Assembly: GCF_024139115.2 (NCBI RefSeq)
Contig: NC_085140.1
Location: 299,667,978-299,731,977, forward strand
Reading direction: 5' to 3'
Origin: Armigeres subalbatus
Lineage: Eukaryota > Arthropoda > Insecta > Diptera > Culicidae
Length of the DNA: 64,000 nt
Below are positions 1 to 11,116 of this stretch, piece after piece; the first letter of the stretch is position 1; each line of letters begins with the position of its first letter. Below the pieces are notes generated by a model. It ran no database searches and had not been told where the DNA came from. It saw nothing but the letters and a program-made list of their open reading frames with translations. The translations under genes were made by a program, and so were the position numbers.

Positions 1-520
1 TTAAAATATTTTCTCTCCATTGTCAATACTCTAATTAAGAGAAATTCTGAATTTGAAGTCTCTAGGTGCACTAGTTCCAAAGATATAAGGTGTCAAAGTC
101 AGAAATGGGTAAAAGTTAACAAATTTCCTGAAAAATATTTTACTTTCAACTATTTATTGAAATATTTTCTTAATGTTTTTTCTTTAATGTTAATACATCA
201 TTACAAAGGTAATTGTATAAGCTTTAAAATGGTATGCAAAAACTAATGGTTACATTGTGAAAAAAAATGAAAAAATGCGGAAACAATATTTTTTCCAAAA
301 CGACGCTATTTTCAACTTTGATAGTGAAGAACTTTTTTTCCTCAGAAATCCCCGGGTTCTTTTATGATGCACATCAAGGACGAAGCTTCGACTAAAATTT
401 CCCGAAATAATTTCTTGCCAGTATTTGCAATTAACAGAGTTAAATCACTTTGATTTTTTTCATTTATTTTTTACTGTGTTTTGCCTCTCTCGTACTCCAA
501 GGTTAATGCTCATTCCAAAA
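1..520. other. AT-rich stretch, no gene seen
   Basis: No convincing coding sequence, repeat unit or RNA gene is visible. It is AT-rich with homopolymer runs, like mosquito intergenic or intronic DNA. Confidence 0.5.
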
Positions 521-524
521 ACGA

Positions 525-771
525 ATGTTTGATAGAAGGCCCGGAGATCCGTAGTGGTATATATCAACTAACTCAGCTCGAAGAATTGAGGTGATGTCTG
601 TATGTGTGTGCATGCGCGTCTGTATGTATGTGCGCAAATCGCCATTTAGACGCTTATTTGTGTACGATTTTCTCGCAACAAGTTTCATTCGACGGGAAAT
701 CTAGTCCCATCGTTTCCTATTGAAAATGGGCCAGACTGAACTATGGGCTCAAAGGGTATGGTCAAAATACA
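525..771 (-). repeat. Dispersed TG/CA-bearing repeat, family D1, copy 1
   Basis: On the minus strand this matches the D1 copies at 17218-17650 and 22193-22809. Shared blocks are the line reading CCCATAGT near a gap, the stretch around CTTGTTGCGAG, a TG/CA-rich tract, and the block around TCAGCTCGAAGAATTGAGG followed by GATGTCTGT. The copy lacks the family's outer ends, so it is truncated. It is non-coding; superfamily not determined. Confidence 0.7.
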
Positions 772-779
772 TGTATTGG

Positions 780-1855
780 TAATAACTTCGACTTTATTTA
801 TAACAATTTTTTAACTTTTCAAAGGAGTGAATGAATAAAACCCCAATACAATGCAGCACAACGGTAACGGTAACGGAATTTATATATTTCCTGTCAAATT
901 TTACTGGTTCCGTCGCCATTCCGCTGAATTGCGTTTGGGGCTTGAGTGGTTTGAGTCATTTCCTAAACCTATTTTTTCTGAGCTATTCATTAGCTACTGA
1001 TGGAGAACTAAATATGAGGTTTCATAGTATGTAAATATTTATAAATCTCATGGAATCAATAATTCCTGACATGTTTATTGCAAAAGTAAAGACGAACAAT
1101 ATCTTAGTTAGTACGGAGAGTATGAAATTCTTGCTAGTGTTCATGAATGTCTGGCTAAAGGTAGGGAAATATTTATTCACTCATCTACACTTTGAGGTTC
1201 ACTGGCTGAACAACCAGCGGAAAGTCAATATAAAAAAGAAGAAATTTAGAACTCATAATGCAAGAAAATGATCAAGAGAGGCAAATGTTGACATTTTTCT
1301 TCGTGCCTTACATGAATCAGATCTATTTTAAGCTCGATTTGGATAACGAGGAGACATTGGAAAAAAAATTCACTTAGTTATTCTTATGCCATGCGTAATT
1401 TTGTAATATTTGAAGATTTTAAAAGTTCTTTATCCTCTGATACTTTAGATGAATTCATGTCATCTTCCAGCGTTGATGGAATTTAAGAAAATATCATTAA
1501 AGATTTAAACCTTCACACAGAAAAAGAATGATGCTATATATAACTTGGAGAAATCATGACAACAAATCAAAATAATTTAAATAGTGTTGTTATTCAAATT
1601 GAAAGAAATTTGCTTTTCGGAACAATGGAGCATTGTGGAATGAATGAATGTTCACATTTTTGAGAATATATTATTCTCATTTATTTTTGAATAACTTGTA
1701 CAAATGTCATGGGATTGCGATTTCTAATTTGCTAATACCCTTTTTCAAAAGTTATTTCCAATTCTGATTCTTTAAGAAAATTGTTTAACTATTTTTAGTG
1801 GAATGTTTTCACTGTCATAAGACGAGTTTAGTAAAATTCCATTTTATTCCACCAA
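780..1855. other. Unassigned AT-rich DNA
   Basis: Two short open frames (831-1034 and 1050-1271, plus) have no recognisable domain, and their composition matches the flanks, so I do not call them genes. A short GGTAAC repeat lies near 860-880. Confidence 0.4.
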
Positions 1856-1930
1856 CTCGTATTAGTTCTACATATACGTATTTCGACCTGTTAGGACGTC
1901 TTCAGTGTCTCGTACTTTACTCGTTCTTGA
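1856..1930 (+). repeat. Recurring tail-like motif (copy 1)
   Basis: The block with ACGTATTTCGACC followed by CGTCTTCAGTGTCTCGTACT recurs in decayed form at about 61750-61800 (ACGTATTTAGTTTCC, then CGTCTGCAGTGTTTCTAA). It looks like the conserved end of a dispersed retroelement or SINE. I cannot name the family. Confidence 0.45.
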
Positions 1931-2564
1931 CTTCTGATTCTTTGATTAACATTTAATGCTTTAGGATCCTTCAGAACCTAGTACTTTGTCAAACAGATTG
2001 TTCTAAATACAAATTGTGAGGCATGAGAGTAAGAACAAAAAAATATCACTGAATGTCATGAAATTAATGTCTTTTAACATTAATTCGGTTCTCTCGCCGC
2101 CAACTTCAGATTTAGAGCAATGAAAAGTTATTAGATTTATTGGTAGGGGAGGCGTTTTGTTACTTTCTTCCCACAAAAATGATTACCTTCCGCAAAAAAT
2201 ATACAAAAATATATAGACGACAGTCCACAAATGAGGATGGAGAAGGGGGGAGGGTTCATGATGTCCATAAATTGCTGTACTTAGTTTTGTACAACCCCTT
2301 CCTTCTCCTCAAGAAAACATATAAAATTAAACTTCCTAAATTGGATTGCTTTGTCACGTTAATCGAATTTATGAAAAAAAATATTACGTAATTCATAGAC
2401 GATCCCTAAAGGGGGGGGGGGTGTTAGAAATTATATATTCATGCTATTTCGACCATACACAGCTAAAGCAAAGTGGAAAATCACTTGAAAAGTCCAATTT
2501 TATTTTTGACCGCTCGCTTGTATGGGGATCCCCCATAGTGCAGCGGTATCCCATGCTTTGTGAT
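1931..2564. other. Unassigned DNA with a G-run
   Basis: No gene recognised. A run of about 12 G residues lies near 2410. The DNA leads directly into the 51-bp minisatellite. Confidence 0.4.
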
Positions 2565-3030
2565 TTTCCAAACCACAAACCATTTTCCAGCGGTCTTCCA
2601 GACGCGCTTTGCGGTTTTCCAAACCACAATCCATTTTCCAGCGGTCTTCCAGACACGCTTTGTGATTTTCCAAACCACAATCCATTTTCCAGCGGTCTTC
2701 CAGACGCGCTTTGTGATTTTCCAAACCACAATCCATTTTCCAGCGGTCTTCCAGACGCGCTTTGTGATTTTCCAAACCACAATCCATTTTCCAGCGGTCT
2801 TCCAGACACGCTTTGTGATTTTCCAAACCACAATCCATTTTCCAGCGGTCTTCCAGACACGCTTTGTGATTTTCCAAACCACAATCCATTTCCCAGCGGT
2901 CTTCCAGACGCGCTTTGTGATTTTCAAACCACAATCCATTTTCCAGCGGTCTTCCAGACACGCTTTGTGATTTTCCAAACCACAATCCATTTTGCAGCGT
3001 TCTTCCAGACGCGCTTTGTAGTAATACAAA
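2565..3030 (+). repeat. 51-bp minisatellite array A (about 9 units)
   Basis: Tandem units of 51 bp each contain CCAGCGGTCTTCCAGAC then GCGCTTTGTGATTTTCC then AAACCACAATCCATTTT. Because 51 is divisible by 3, all frames stay open and give spurious repetitive 17-residue peptides. Units are highly alike inside the array; the first and last are more diverged. A shorter array of the same unit lies at 43727-43915. Confidence 0.93.
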
Positions 3031-3335
3031 CCCATTGCCTTGTGTTTTTTTTAATCGTCAGATGTTTTAACACATTAGCACATTACCAATTGAATTCAAC
3101 TCACCTTTTGAAATCAGCATCAGGATCCAACAAATAACCTGGCAGGATCGCCAAAATGTGTAGCCCCAAATGGCCGGAGCGAATTGTTATGACAGCAGCT
3201 CTCCGTGGGTGCGTGTACACGCCACCGAGGTCTGACCAGAAGAGGGCGAGTCATGGCTTGCTGCGCACTGATCGACACGCTGAAGTGTTAATGTACAATC
3301 ACACGCTGATGGTAATATACTCAAACCCCACAATA
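3031..3335 (+). repeat. 3' flank of minisatellite repeat, copy A
   Basis: From about 3095 to 3335 this matches 43966-44340. Shared blocks include AACTCACCTTTTGAAAT, GATCGCCAAAATGTGT, CATGGCTTGC and ACACGCTGATGGTAA followed by TCAAACCCCACAA. The minisatellite is therefore part of a larger dispersed element. At the position where copy B carries a 138-bp insertion, copy A reads CTGACCAG, the empty site. Confidence 0.85.
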
Positions 3336-4012
3336 TGGTTTTTCTTTGCATCGAAAAAGTCCGTATAATCGAGTTATACCTGTATTATGAACTCTGGTTA
3401 AAGTTATATGTTCCGCGAGCTACCGTAACCTTGAGTGACTATGCTGGCTAACATCCATTAACCGTGATGGCGGTAGCCGATTCCATACTCCTGCTTGGGT
3501 GTTCCCATTTCTGCGCGTACTTATATGGTAACAGGATCAGTGGCTATATCACACTAATCCACTATGGTCAACCGTTGTTTTGACAGTATGTAAGTATTTC
3601 TCAATTATTTTACTAAAACAATACCTATCTGATTGTTATTTTTTGGTAGGTGGTCCATTTTGTAACCGCCAAATATTCTTCGGCCATCCTCGGCAACTTC
3701 TATAGATTGTTCCCACCTCGCCATCGTGCTCGATTGAATAGTGGGCAAGTGTTGATTGATGATTGATGATATTATTGATGATAAATACAAACTATATTTG
3801 ATCATTTCAACATGTTTTTCGACGATGTATTTTGATGATGAATTTTGATGAAAAAAATTATGGTTAAGAAAGTGTCCCTTAGTACCGCACACTATTGCAT
3901 CAGCTATGGCTATTTTATCACATGAAAAATCTCACTTTCCGGACCGGGGGGACATCTACCGGATACAGAAATTGATTTTGCAACACACAACTTGATTGTA
4001 CCTTGACAGATA
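3336..4012. other. Unassigned DNA
   Basis: No gene seen. A minus-strand frame at 3605-3892 lacks any recognisable domain. The stretch near 3730-3850 is rich in GATGATTGATGAT-like short repeats. Confidence 0.4.
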
Positions 4013-4132
4013 CGATAATGATGTCGCAGTCAATAACATATATCCAAACGAAATCCTACATGCCCTCAAATCTTTAGATTCTTCTAAGGGTGATGGCCCT
4101 GATCGCTTACCACCCTATACTGTTTAAATCAC
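4013..4132 (+). pseudogene. Non-LTR reverse transcriptase fragment (about 40 codons)
   Basis: The frame starting at 4013 reads through a segment containing ALKSLDSSKGDGPDRLPP and then a stop. This is the conserved N-terminal RT block of Jockey/CR1-type non-LTR retrotransposons (pattern L-x-x-L-D-x-S-K-G-x-G-P-D-x-[IL]-P). Everything downstream in the RT is missing; the next sequence is another repeat family beginning near 4154. It is a fossil fragment, not a gene. Confidence 0.75.
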
Positions 4133-4153
4133 TTCCAAATTAGTTTGTTAATC

Positions 4154-4270
4154 TTTTTTGACGTAGGACTTACGTCTTTCTTTACTATACTGGGTGTCAT
4201 TTAGATTTTTGGAAATCGAGAGCGTTACGCTGAAAGGGAAGATTTCAAACGTTACTAGCGCCTTTATCTT
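4154..4270 (+). repeat. Dispersed repeat sharing sequence with 42335-42441 (inverted)
   Basis: The block TTTTGACGTAGGACTTACGT, then CTTTACTATACTGGGTGTCA, then GCGTTACGCTG recurs on the minus strand from 42441 leftward with about 80 percent identity by eye. The family is not identified. Both copies are followed by TATA-like sequences and CCAAT or GC-richer DNA, so they may be ends of a mobile element with its own promoter. Confidence 0.7.
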
Positions 4271-4493
4271 TCGATGGAATTTGAAGATTTATATATCAAT
4301 CGACTCGGACACTCTCCAGCAATTTGTCATTTTCATTGAAACTTAAGATTTTTTATGATAAGCTATTGAAATTTTCAATTTTTGTCAAAGCCAATACAAA
4401 TTTCATATATAACCAATCCCGTGCATTCCTAACACGGACATCAGAATGCAGTATGCCACGGGCCTTCGCGTCCACCGCTAGATTTTCTTTGTG

Positions 4494-4535
4494 TATAAAA
4501 GAAGCTGTGCCTGCCGTGTGTAAGTCATTTCAGTT
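4494..4535 (+). promoter_or_regulatory. Possible core promoter (TATA plus initiator)
   Basis: TATAAAAG at 4494-4501 is followed by TCAGTTTG at 4530-4537, which fits the arthropod initiator TCAGTY. The spacing of about 38 bp is longer than the usual 30. It lies 240 bp past the dispersed repeat at 4154. No convincing gene follows: a short frame from 4612 gives 35 residues with no domain. Confidence 0.3.
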
Positions 4536-4719
4536 TGTGACAGCAGCGCGTACTTACGTGCTTTTTGCTCGCGCGTTTTTCTCGTTCGTTCGCTGTGTTT
4601 ACGTACACAGAATGCATTCGGCAGCAGGAGAATATCCATCAAAGAAGAGGACGCAGTTTTTTGTCATTCTATGCTTGATGATAGTTGGATGCAGTGGTGT
4701 CGGTTGCGATTGATGCGAT

Positions 4720-5670
4720 CGCCCATCGTATCGCTCGGCCGATGATGGCTGAAGCTGCAATGGCAGCGGTGGTGGATAAAGAAAAATAAAATTAGCCCAG
4801 AGAGATTTGGTCTGCTCATCCAGGGAAAGTTATTAGTGTCATAATACAAATCCTTCCGGGATGGAAACGAGGCATGGCATATGACCGACCATATGTTATG
4901 TTGTGGTTGGTGTTAAACAACACGTATATTAAAACAGAGTTATATTATAACAGTTCTGATTCTCTATCAAAAAATCAACTACACGGATGAAAAAAAGAGA
5001 TTAAAAATAATTACTTTCATTCATTCGCAGATGGCATTGACAACCAGCAATGGTGCTGATATTTATCTTAAATTCGAAAATTTAGCCGTATTACATGTAA
5101 ATGTTTGAAGATTCTAACAATCATTATTTTATACTTTGGTTTTTATTTTCTGAACAATTATATCAATAAACATGACTTAGACTATGAGTATTGAATAATT
5201 TTTCGTTGACGTATTAGCAATACTTCCTCTATTTTTGTAGGGTTACTGCTCCTTGGCTTGTTTCCTATTTTTGTATTTTTTCCACCAGTAAGTACACACG
5301 TTAGCAATAAGAAGCAACGAAATAGGTGCTGTTTTTCTTTGTTTGGTAATAAGCTATGTTTAATGAGATGGAAAACGAGATAATTCCCTTGAAATAGCAC
5401 CTTTTGCCCAAGTCTAAAAATTTAATTATGAGAAATCTAAAGCCTTAAATATTATCATCAATAAGAAATTTACATTTGCTTGAGTAAATAAGGGCCTAAT
5501 AGTTAGAAACAAAGCAATTCTGATTATATGTTTAATTATTAGTTTTATTTCCAGAAGTTTTGAATAAACAAATTGTTAAAAATTCTACACAGCATAGAAG
5601 TTGTTGTTTCCAAAATCAATAACTATAATCAAACCCCAAAAATTCAAAACTTAAATGTAAATACGTTACG
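4720..5670. other. Unassigned AT-rich DNA
   Basis: No gene recognised. The sequence is AT-rich with no repeat that I can match elsewhere in the window. Confidence 0.4.
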
Positions 5671-5676
5671 TTTACA

Positions 5677-5735
5677 CAAGTCCTACGTCTACTCGCGGTT
5701 ATGTTTGAAACATTACCCATTGCTATATTTGTTTG
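5677..5735 (+). repeat. Recurrent core motif family K, copy 1
   Basis: AAGTCCTACGTCTACTCGCG, then GTTATGT, then ACATTACCCATTGCT. The same core occurs at 20595-20640 (minus), 40245-40320 (minus) and 41595-41660 (plus). The copies share a block of only about 50-70 bp and their flanks differ. The family is unidentified. Confidence 0.65.
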
Positions 5736-5739
5736 TATA

Positions 5740-8120
5740 TCTTTATTATGGTGAAAAGGATGGCACGGGTTACTGGAACGGCTTTCTTATTATTCCTGTT
5801 TTCGTTCAACTCAATTATTCAAATTCACGAATATAAAATTTATTATAGCCGATATTTCAATCGAAATTGAAAACAAAAACCTTTTTTGATTGCATTGTTC
5901 ATGGTTGATTGGGAACTGCAATCTTATGATAAATGTAACCAAAAGTCTTATTTAAGGTAACAACCCAAGTTAACGAAAGTTTAACTACGTAGGAGAATTT
6001 TTTCCAGCACGTTGGGAAATCAGATTTTATACAAATTCATTGAAGCAACATTGATCCAATAGGAGGAATGGCAAAGCTGAAAAAAAAACATTTTCATTAT
6101 TGAAAATAAACGCTATAGTTATGGAAAAGAAAGATTTTTTGCTACTTGATTTGTTTATACCAATACAAATAACCAAGATCTCTTTTCACCATTCTCACCT
6201 TTTTCATTGATGACATGTTTGGAACATGTTTCAACATTACCAAAATTCTTGAATTATTTAATACAATAACTTGAATACGGTTTCGTTATGCTCAAAACTT
6301 TTGAGCCTTTCAAACAAAATACTGTTTTTAGATATGCTCTTCATTTTTCAAAATATATTAGGCGTAGAATAGTGTATGAGATCAAGGAACTGACGTCGTA
6401 GTATCATATTAACCATAAAAAAATGCTTGTTGGTCAGATGGGCCTTAAAAAAATAATTTGGTAAATCGTACATAACTTTTGATAGAAAAAACATACACCT
6501 GAGATTTTTGGACGCAAAGCACAACACAAGTTAAGTTTTCAATAAATGTATTAATATTCAAAATCGGTAGTTGCGAACCTAGCGGAAAAAAGTTTTCAAA
6601 AATAAATCTAATGTGGCGGATAAATTCAACAAGGCTACCTCCATTTTTATTATTGCAAATTGAGGACACAATTTTCCTCTTTCCAACAATATGCTGATCT
6701 CTAAGATTGGTTGAGAAATATTGGAGTTATGATAGTTTTGGTGAGTCAAGAATTGACAAAAATCGAGGGGTCCATAAAAGTGATTTCGCGTATAACTAAC
6801 GAGTGGTCCATCTTTTTATAAAATTTAACTCGGGTCCTTAATATACTCGGATCCTTAATATAAAAGCTTTCGAATGATCATAAATTTTGGCATTTTTAAG
6901 AACCTCGTGCAAATAGTGGCCCGGTCTCAGCGAGAATTACTCAAGGCGAAACATGGCGTTTTTGTTCAATTTTAAATTTTGTTCAAAGTTTACAACATAA
7001 AGATCTGATATTCCATGCAGGTAAAGGATTTTTCAATGACTTTCTTTTGTACTACATAAGACAGTGGAAGGACCTCTGCAAGTGTCGTTTTGAGAAGTGT
7101 CTGCTATTGGGAGGTGTCCGGCGGTGGGGGATCTCCCCCTATACATTTCTCAGACAGTCTGTGCGAAAACTGCGTACACCAAAATACAAAAAAAAACGAG
7201 ATCAAGTCAGTCTCCCCAGTCTCCCAGCCAGTCTCCTCCGAGCATTGGCGGATATAAAATTTTGCGATAAAACGAAAAACTTGAGATGTACAAGCTTAAA
7301 TGAAGTGACCGCGAAATTATAAACAAAGGAGAATTTCAACTTTATCAAGTTCCAGCAAATATTAGAGCAAAATGAAACTGTTCGGGGCTATCATTTTGAA
7401 CATGAATCTGAAACATCAATTTTCCCAGTAGCTGTTCTAGATTCATTTCATAATTCATAATTCTGCTTTTATACCGCTCAGTCCTATTTTCGTCAGATTT
7501 GAACCACGAATGAATCATGAGATCCAAATATTTTTTAATTGTTTTTGTGTATGGATGCGTCACTTTGCAAAAACGGCGCCTTTTTTGGCAGCCACATATT
7601 TTTTCATTACATTGAAAAAAAATTTCAACATGAATAGAACACTGCTGGGGAATCCTAGAATAGTGTATAAAAATTTGCAATGAAACTGAATCATTGCTGA
7701 TTTTACTTTTTCCAGAGGTAGGTATTTATTGCGAGAAGATAGAAAAAAAATCGAACCGGGGTCCAACGGTCAACTATCGGAGAAGCTGTTCCGCAAACGG
7801 TAAGTCACTTGATGCACGGAAAAAATGTTGGTTTATTTTTTCGCTGTGAATGTTGATAATTAAAATCAAAGAAAATATGTAACTTTGAACGAGTGTTTTA
7901 TGCCACTATATTTTTTTAAATAAGTTTTATTGTGCTTTCAAAGCATTTTGTCGTAAATTTATGTAATTTTGAAACATTTTAGACTTTTCGAATAGTCTTG
8001 ATATCAAGAAAGATCAACATTTTTCGCACAGTGCATGAGTTTTCGACACTCAGACTTATTATTTTCGTTCCGCAAATTAGAAGTTTTCTGTTGGTTGAAA
8101 GTTGAATCGAGTTGGATGAA
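5740..8120. other. Unassigned AT-rich DNA, 2.4 kb
   Basis: No domain, RNA gene or strong repeat found. Short open frames (for example 7345-7680 minus and 7047-7322 plus) are low in complexity and lack recognisable motifs. Confidence 0.4.
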
Positions 8121-8123
8121 AAA

Positions 8124-8316
8124 GGGGCCTTCCTAAGTTAGATGCGCAGCATCAAATCAAAACCATGGCTGGGTTCGATTCCTGGTCCGATCTAGGAAAT
8201 TTTTAAATTTGAAATTTTCTGGACTTTGCTGGACATAAATGTTTCATCGTGTTAGCCTTATGGTATACGAATGCAAAAATTCTAGCTCGGCTTAGAAACC
8301 TCGCAGTTAACAACTG
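8124..8316 (+). mobile_element. Diverged Feilai-type tRNA-derived SINE
   Basis: It begins GGGGCCTTCCTAAGTTAGAT and has a pol III B box (GGTTCGATTCC at about 8173). It then aligns along its length with the better copy at 40617-40914: TTCATCGTGTTAGCC, TATACGAATGCAAAAAT and CTTAGAAACCTCGCAGTTAA are shared. It is shortened and mutated, lacks a clean tail, and was surely inserted long ago. Confidence 0.85.
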
Positions 8317-8319
8317 GAC

Positions 8320-9195
8320 CCGACCATCTTCATCGTAAGGAAGGGGAGGATGGAAGCAAGAGGCCTGCGGACTGCGACACTCTCAAAAGTACAACGGAGT
8401 AGGGTATTGAGGATGATATTCGTTGGATCAGCCAGAAGCTAGCAATGTGACCATGGTACCTCATATTAAATTAAGTAACACACCACAAGAAGGTATCTAC
8501 CCGGCGTCACGGAAACGTGTAGTGAGTTACAAGTTGTGTCACAAAATTAAGTTGATTATTACAACAACATTTTGTTGTTTAATATGTGTTCGAAGTTTTC
8601 TGTATAACAGCTAAAGAATGATATAAAATTATCTAATTATCTAGACGGTGAACTGGACTCAAAAAGCTTATAAATCTTTGGTAGGACCATTTATATGAAA
8701 AATATAAAGTAATTAAAATAATGAAGAAATTTTCAAAATACGATTCGACCTATGGAAATAAAAAAAATTAAATAAAGTTTTTGAGATTTTGAACAACACA
8801 CTTGGAATTTCTTGGGTTCATATTTCTCAAATTTAATATATTGCTACTAGATTCACATTTGATTAGGTTGATCATGAGCATGATAACCGTGCATTTCGTA
8901 GTTGCTACTCCGTGATTGACCAGAACAATCGCAATTGCACAGGAAACCAATGGATGGAAGCATGGGATTAGCTCTCCAACCTCAATGTGCACAGTCTCGT
9001 ATTTTTAATTGTCGATAACGGGGCTGGCCACGTCCTCACGGTCTGCCGGGGATGGGAAGAAATTGATGATGTAGTCACTCGCCCACTGCAAGCCGAGAAC
9101 ACCTCTGCACTCGCCATGAGTTCATGCGGAATTTTATTGGAATCTGGGGGTTGAGTTTTTATGGCATAGGTTCGTCTTGGTTACTTACTTGATAC
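8320..9195. other. Unassigned DNA between SINE and RTE 3' end
   Basis: No gene recognised. The last part (9000-9195) is GC-richer and could be 3' untranslated sequence of the adjacent RTE element or older flank. Confidence 0.35.
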
Positions 9196-9273
9196 TTGAT
9201 GGGCTACAGCTCTTCGATGAACCTACGCCGAATGGAGTATCCTTCTCCACTGGACTCGATCCTGGGCCAATCG

Positions 9274-11116
9274 GGGGCTGTCCACAAACCACGTAGACCG
9301 AAATTTCACATTTTCAAACCCCCCTCCCCCCCTAGTAGACTTTCGTAGACTTTTCCGAAACCCCTCCCCCACCCCCTTGAAGTCTACGTAGACTTTTTCA
9401 AGTTTTACAAAATATCATATGTGATTGGAAAACATATGGAAATCAACCACGTTTTCAGCAATTCAGCTATACAAATCCATTTCCAAATCCATTGTGAACA
9501 TTACAGTAAAATTCAAATTTCAAACATAACAAAATCAAACTGAACAAAATCCAACACAATATCAATTAAAAATTCAAAACGAAATCAAATTCAATCCTCT
9601 GTCCATAGCTCCTGAAACCAAATCTCGAAGCCAATTAATTTAATTTCTGTTGAATTTGATTCCTCCTAGAGGTGTGCGCCACCGCCACCGGCACTTGCAT
9701 CGGCGCGCCACTGCTTAAAATCTGTCACGCATCTGAATTATAATTCTTCATGCCGGTTCAAATTTGTAGAAAACCAACAATTTCCAGAATTTCGAAAAAT
9801 TTCGAGTTGAAATTCCGAGAATGTCAAGTCTACATTCCAATAAGTTTTTCGTGGAAATTCCGTAGAATTTCCCGATTGATAACCTTTAAAGTTTCCAGGT
9901 AATACTCCAAAGAACACTCCGTGATAATGCCAATGTTTTTCTTTAAAGTTCTATACAATGAATAATCATCCGTTGAAATCCCAAGATTTTTTTTTCTAAA
10001 TTCCAAAAGTTTTCCCGTTAAAATGTCGAGTAATTTTCCGAGAAAATTTAGCATTATTTCCCGTTAAATTTTAGCATGGTTTCCTACGATATTTTGAATT
10101 TTCTCTTGAAAAGTAGGAGCGATTTCCTGAGGAAATTAAAATAAAAATCCTATGGACTTTCCAAAGAGTTTTCCAAATAATTTTCGATGGAAATTATGGA
10201 GAATTTCAGTTGAATTTGAGTTGAATTTCTGGTGAATTTCTGGTGAAAATTGGTGGTGAAAATTTCGAATTAATTTTCATGAGGATTACAAATGCTTTCT
10301 TACAAGAATTGCAATTTTTTTTTTGAAGAAACTCAAAGAGTTTCAAAGAGTTTTTTGTAGAAACTCAAAGAGTCAAAAATTTCGATGAATATCGCTTATA
10401 TGTATGTCCAAAGAATTCCTCGCGAAAATTCCAAGAATTTCCGAAATTAAGAAAAATGTCCCGGGGACTTTGCAGAAAATCTTCAGTAGAAATTCTGATG
10501 GGTTTCTCGAAGAAATTTCGGAGAATTCCCCTTACAAGTTCCAAAGAATGTCTTTTGGAAATTCCAAAGACTTCTTCTTGGAAATTCCAAAATGCTTCTT
10601 TTGTAAATTCTAAAAAAATTTCTGTTGAAGTGCGACATAAATTTCCGTGGAAATTCTAAAAAATCACTGGTAGTTTCGGAAGAAGTTCCTACTGAAAATC
10701 AAAAGATATTTTAGTAGAACCTGTTACATTGCCATTCCAAGTGGAAATTTTGAATTTTTTCGAAAGTTTTTATAGAACACTTTGGAGAATTTTCCTGCTT
10801 AACAAAGAAGAATTTGCTGTTGAAATCATTATATTTTTAAGCCATAGTTCAGACTATTACTTCAGTGAAACCATAAGATTTTTCTGGAGAAATTCAAGTG
10901 ATTATTTCGGTAAAGTCTTGCAAAACAACGGAAAAATCTAAAAAAAATCAAACAAGTGAACTTTGCCCAAAGCTGCTGTATGAGTTGCTTTCCAAAAAAA
11001 AATAAAAAAAAGTCTACGTAGATTTTTAGTATACCCCCCCCCCGTCCCCCTTCGTAGACTAACGTAGACTTTTTCGAAACCCCTCCCTCCCCCTCAAGAG
11101 GTTTATGGACGGCCCC
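9274..11116. mobile_element. 1.84-kb non-autonomous TIR element, TSD TCG
   Basis: Ends are GGGGCTGTCCACAAACC and, inverted, GGGGCCGTCCATAAACC. Behind each end come C-rich tracts and copies of GTCTACGTAGACTTTTTC-like sequence. A 3-bp direct repeat TCG flanks it (9271-9273 and 11117-11119). The host RTE ORF reads DDWKR up to the right end and resumes past the left end, which confirms the boundaries. The interior has no transposase; it is mostly degenerate short repeats. The 3-bp TSD and G-rich TIR are compatible with PIF/Harbinger-like or other 3-bp-TSD mosquito MITEs. A single end of a related element is at 16755-16832. Confidence 0.88.
9780..10960. repeat. Degenerate short tandem repeats inside the TIR element
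   Basis: Variants of GAAATTCC and AGAATTTCC recur every 20-35 bp on both strands, for example near 10404-10660. The unit is too diverged to give one period. A similar degenerate tract is at 57300-57660. The overlapping open frames (10404-10613, 10456-10659) are by-products. Confidence 0.7.

Noticed and set aside
2346..3137. Open frames of 136-263 codons on both strands
   Set aside because: Produced by the 51-bp minisatellite, whose period is a multiple of three; the peptides are 17-residue repeats in every frame.
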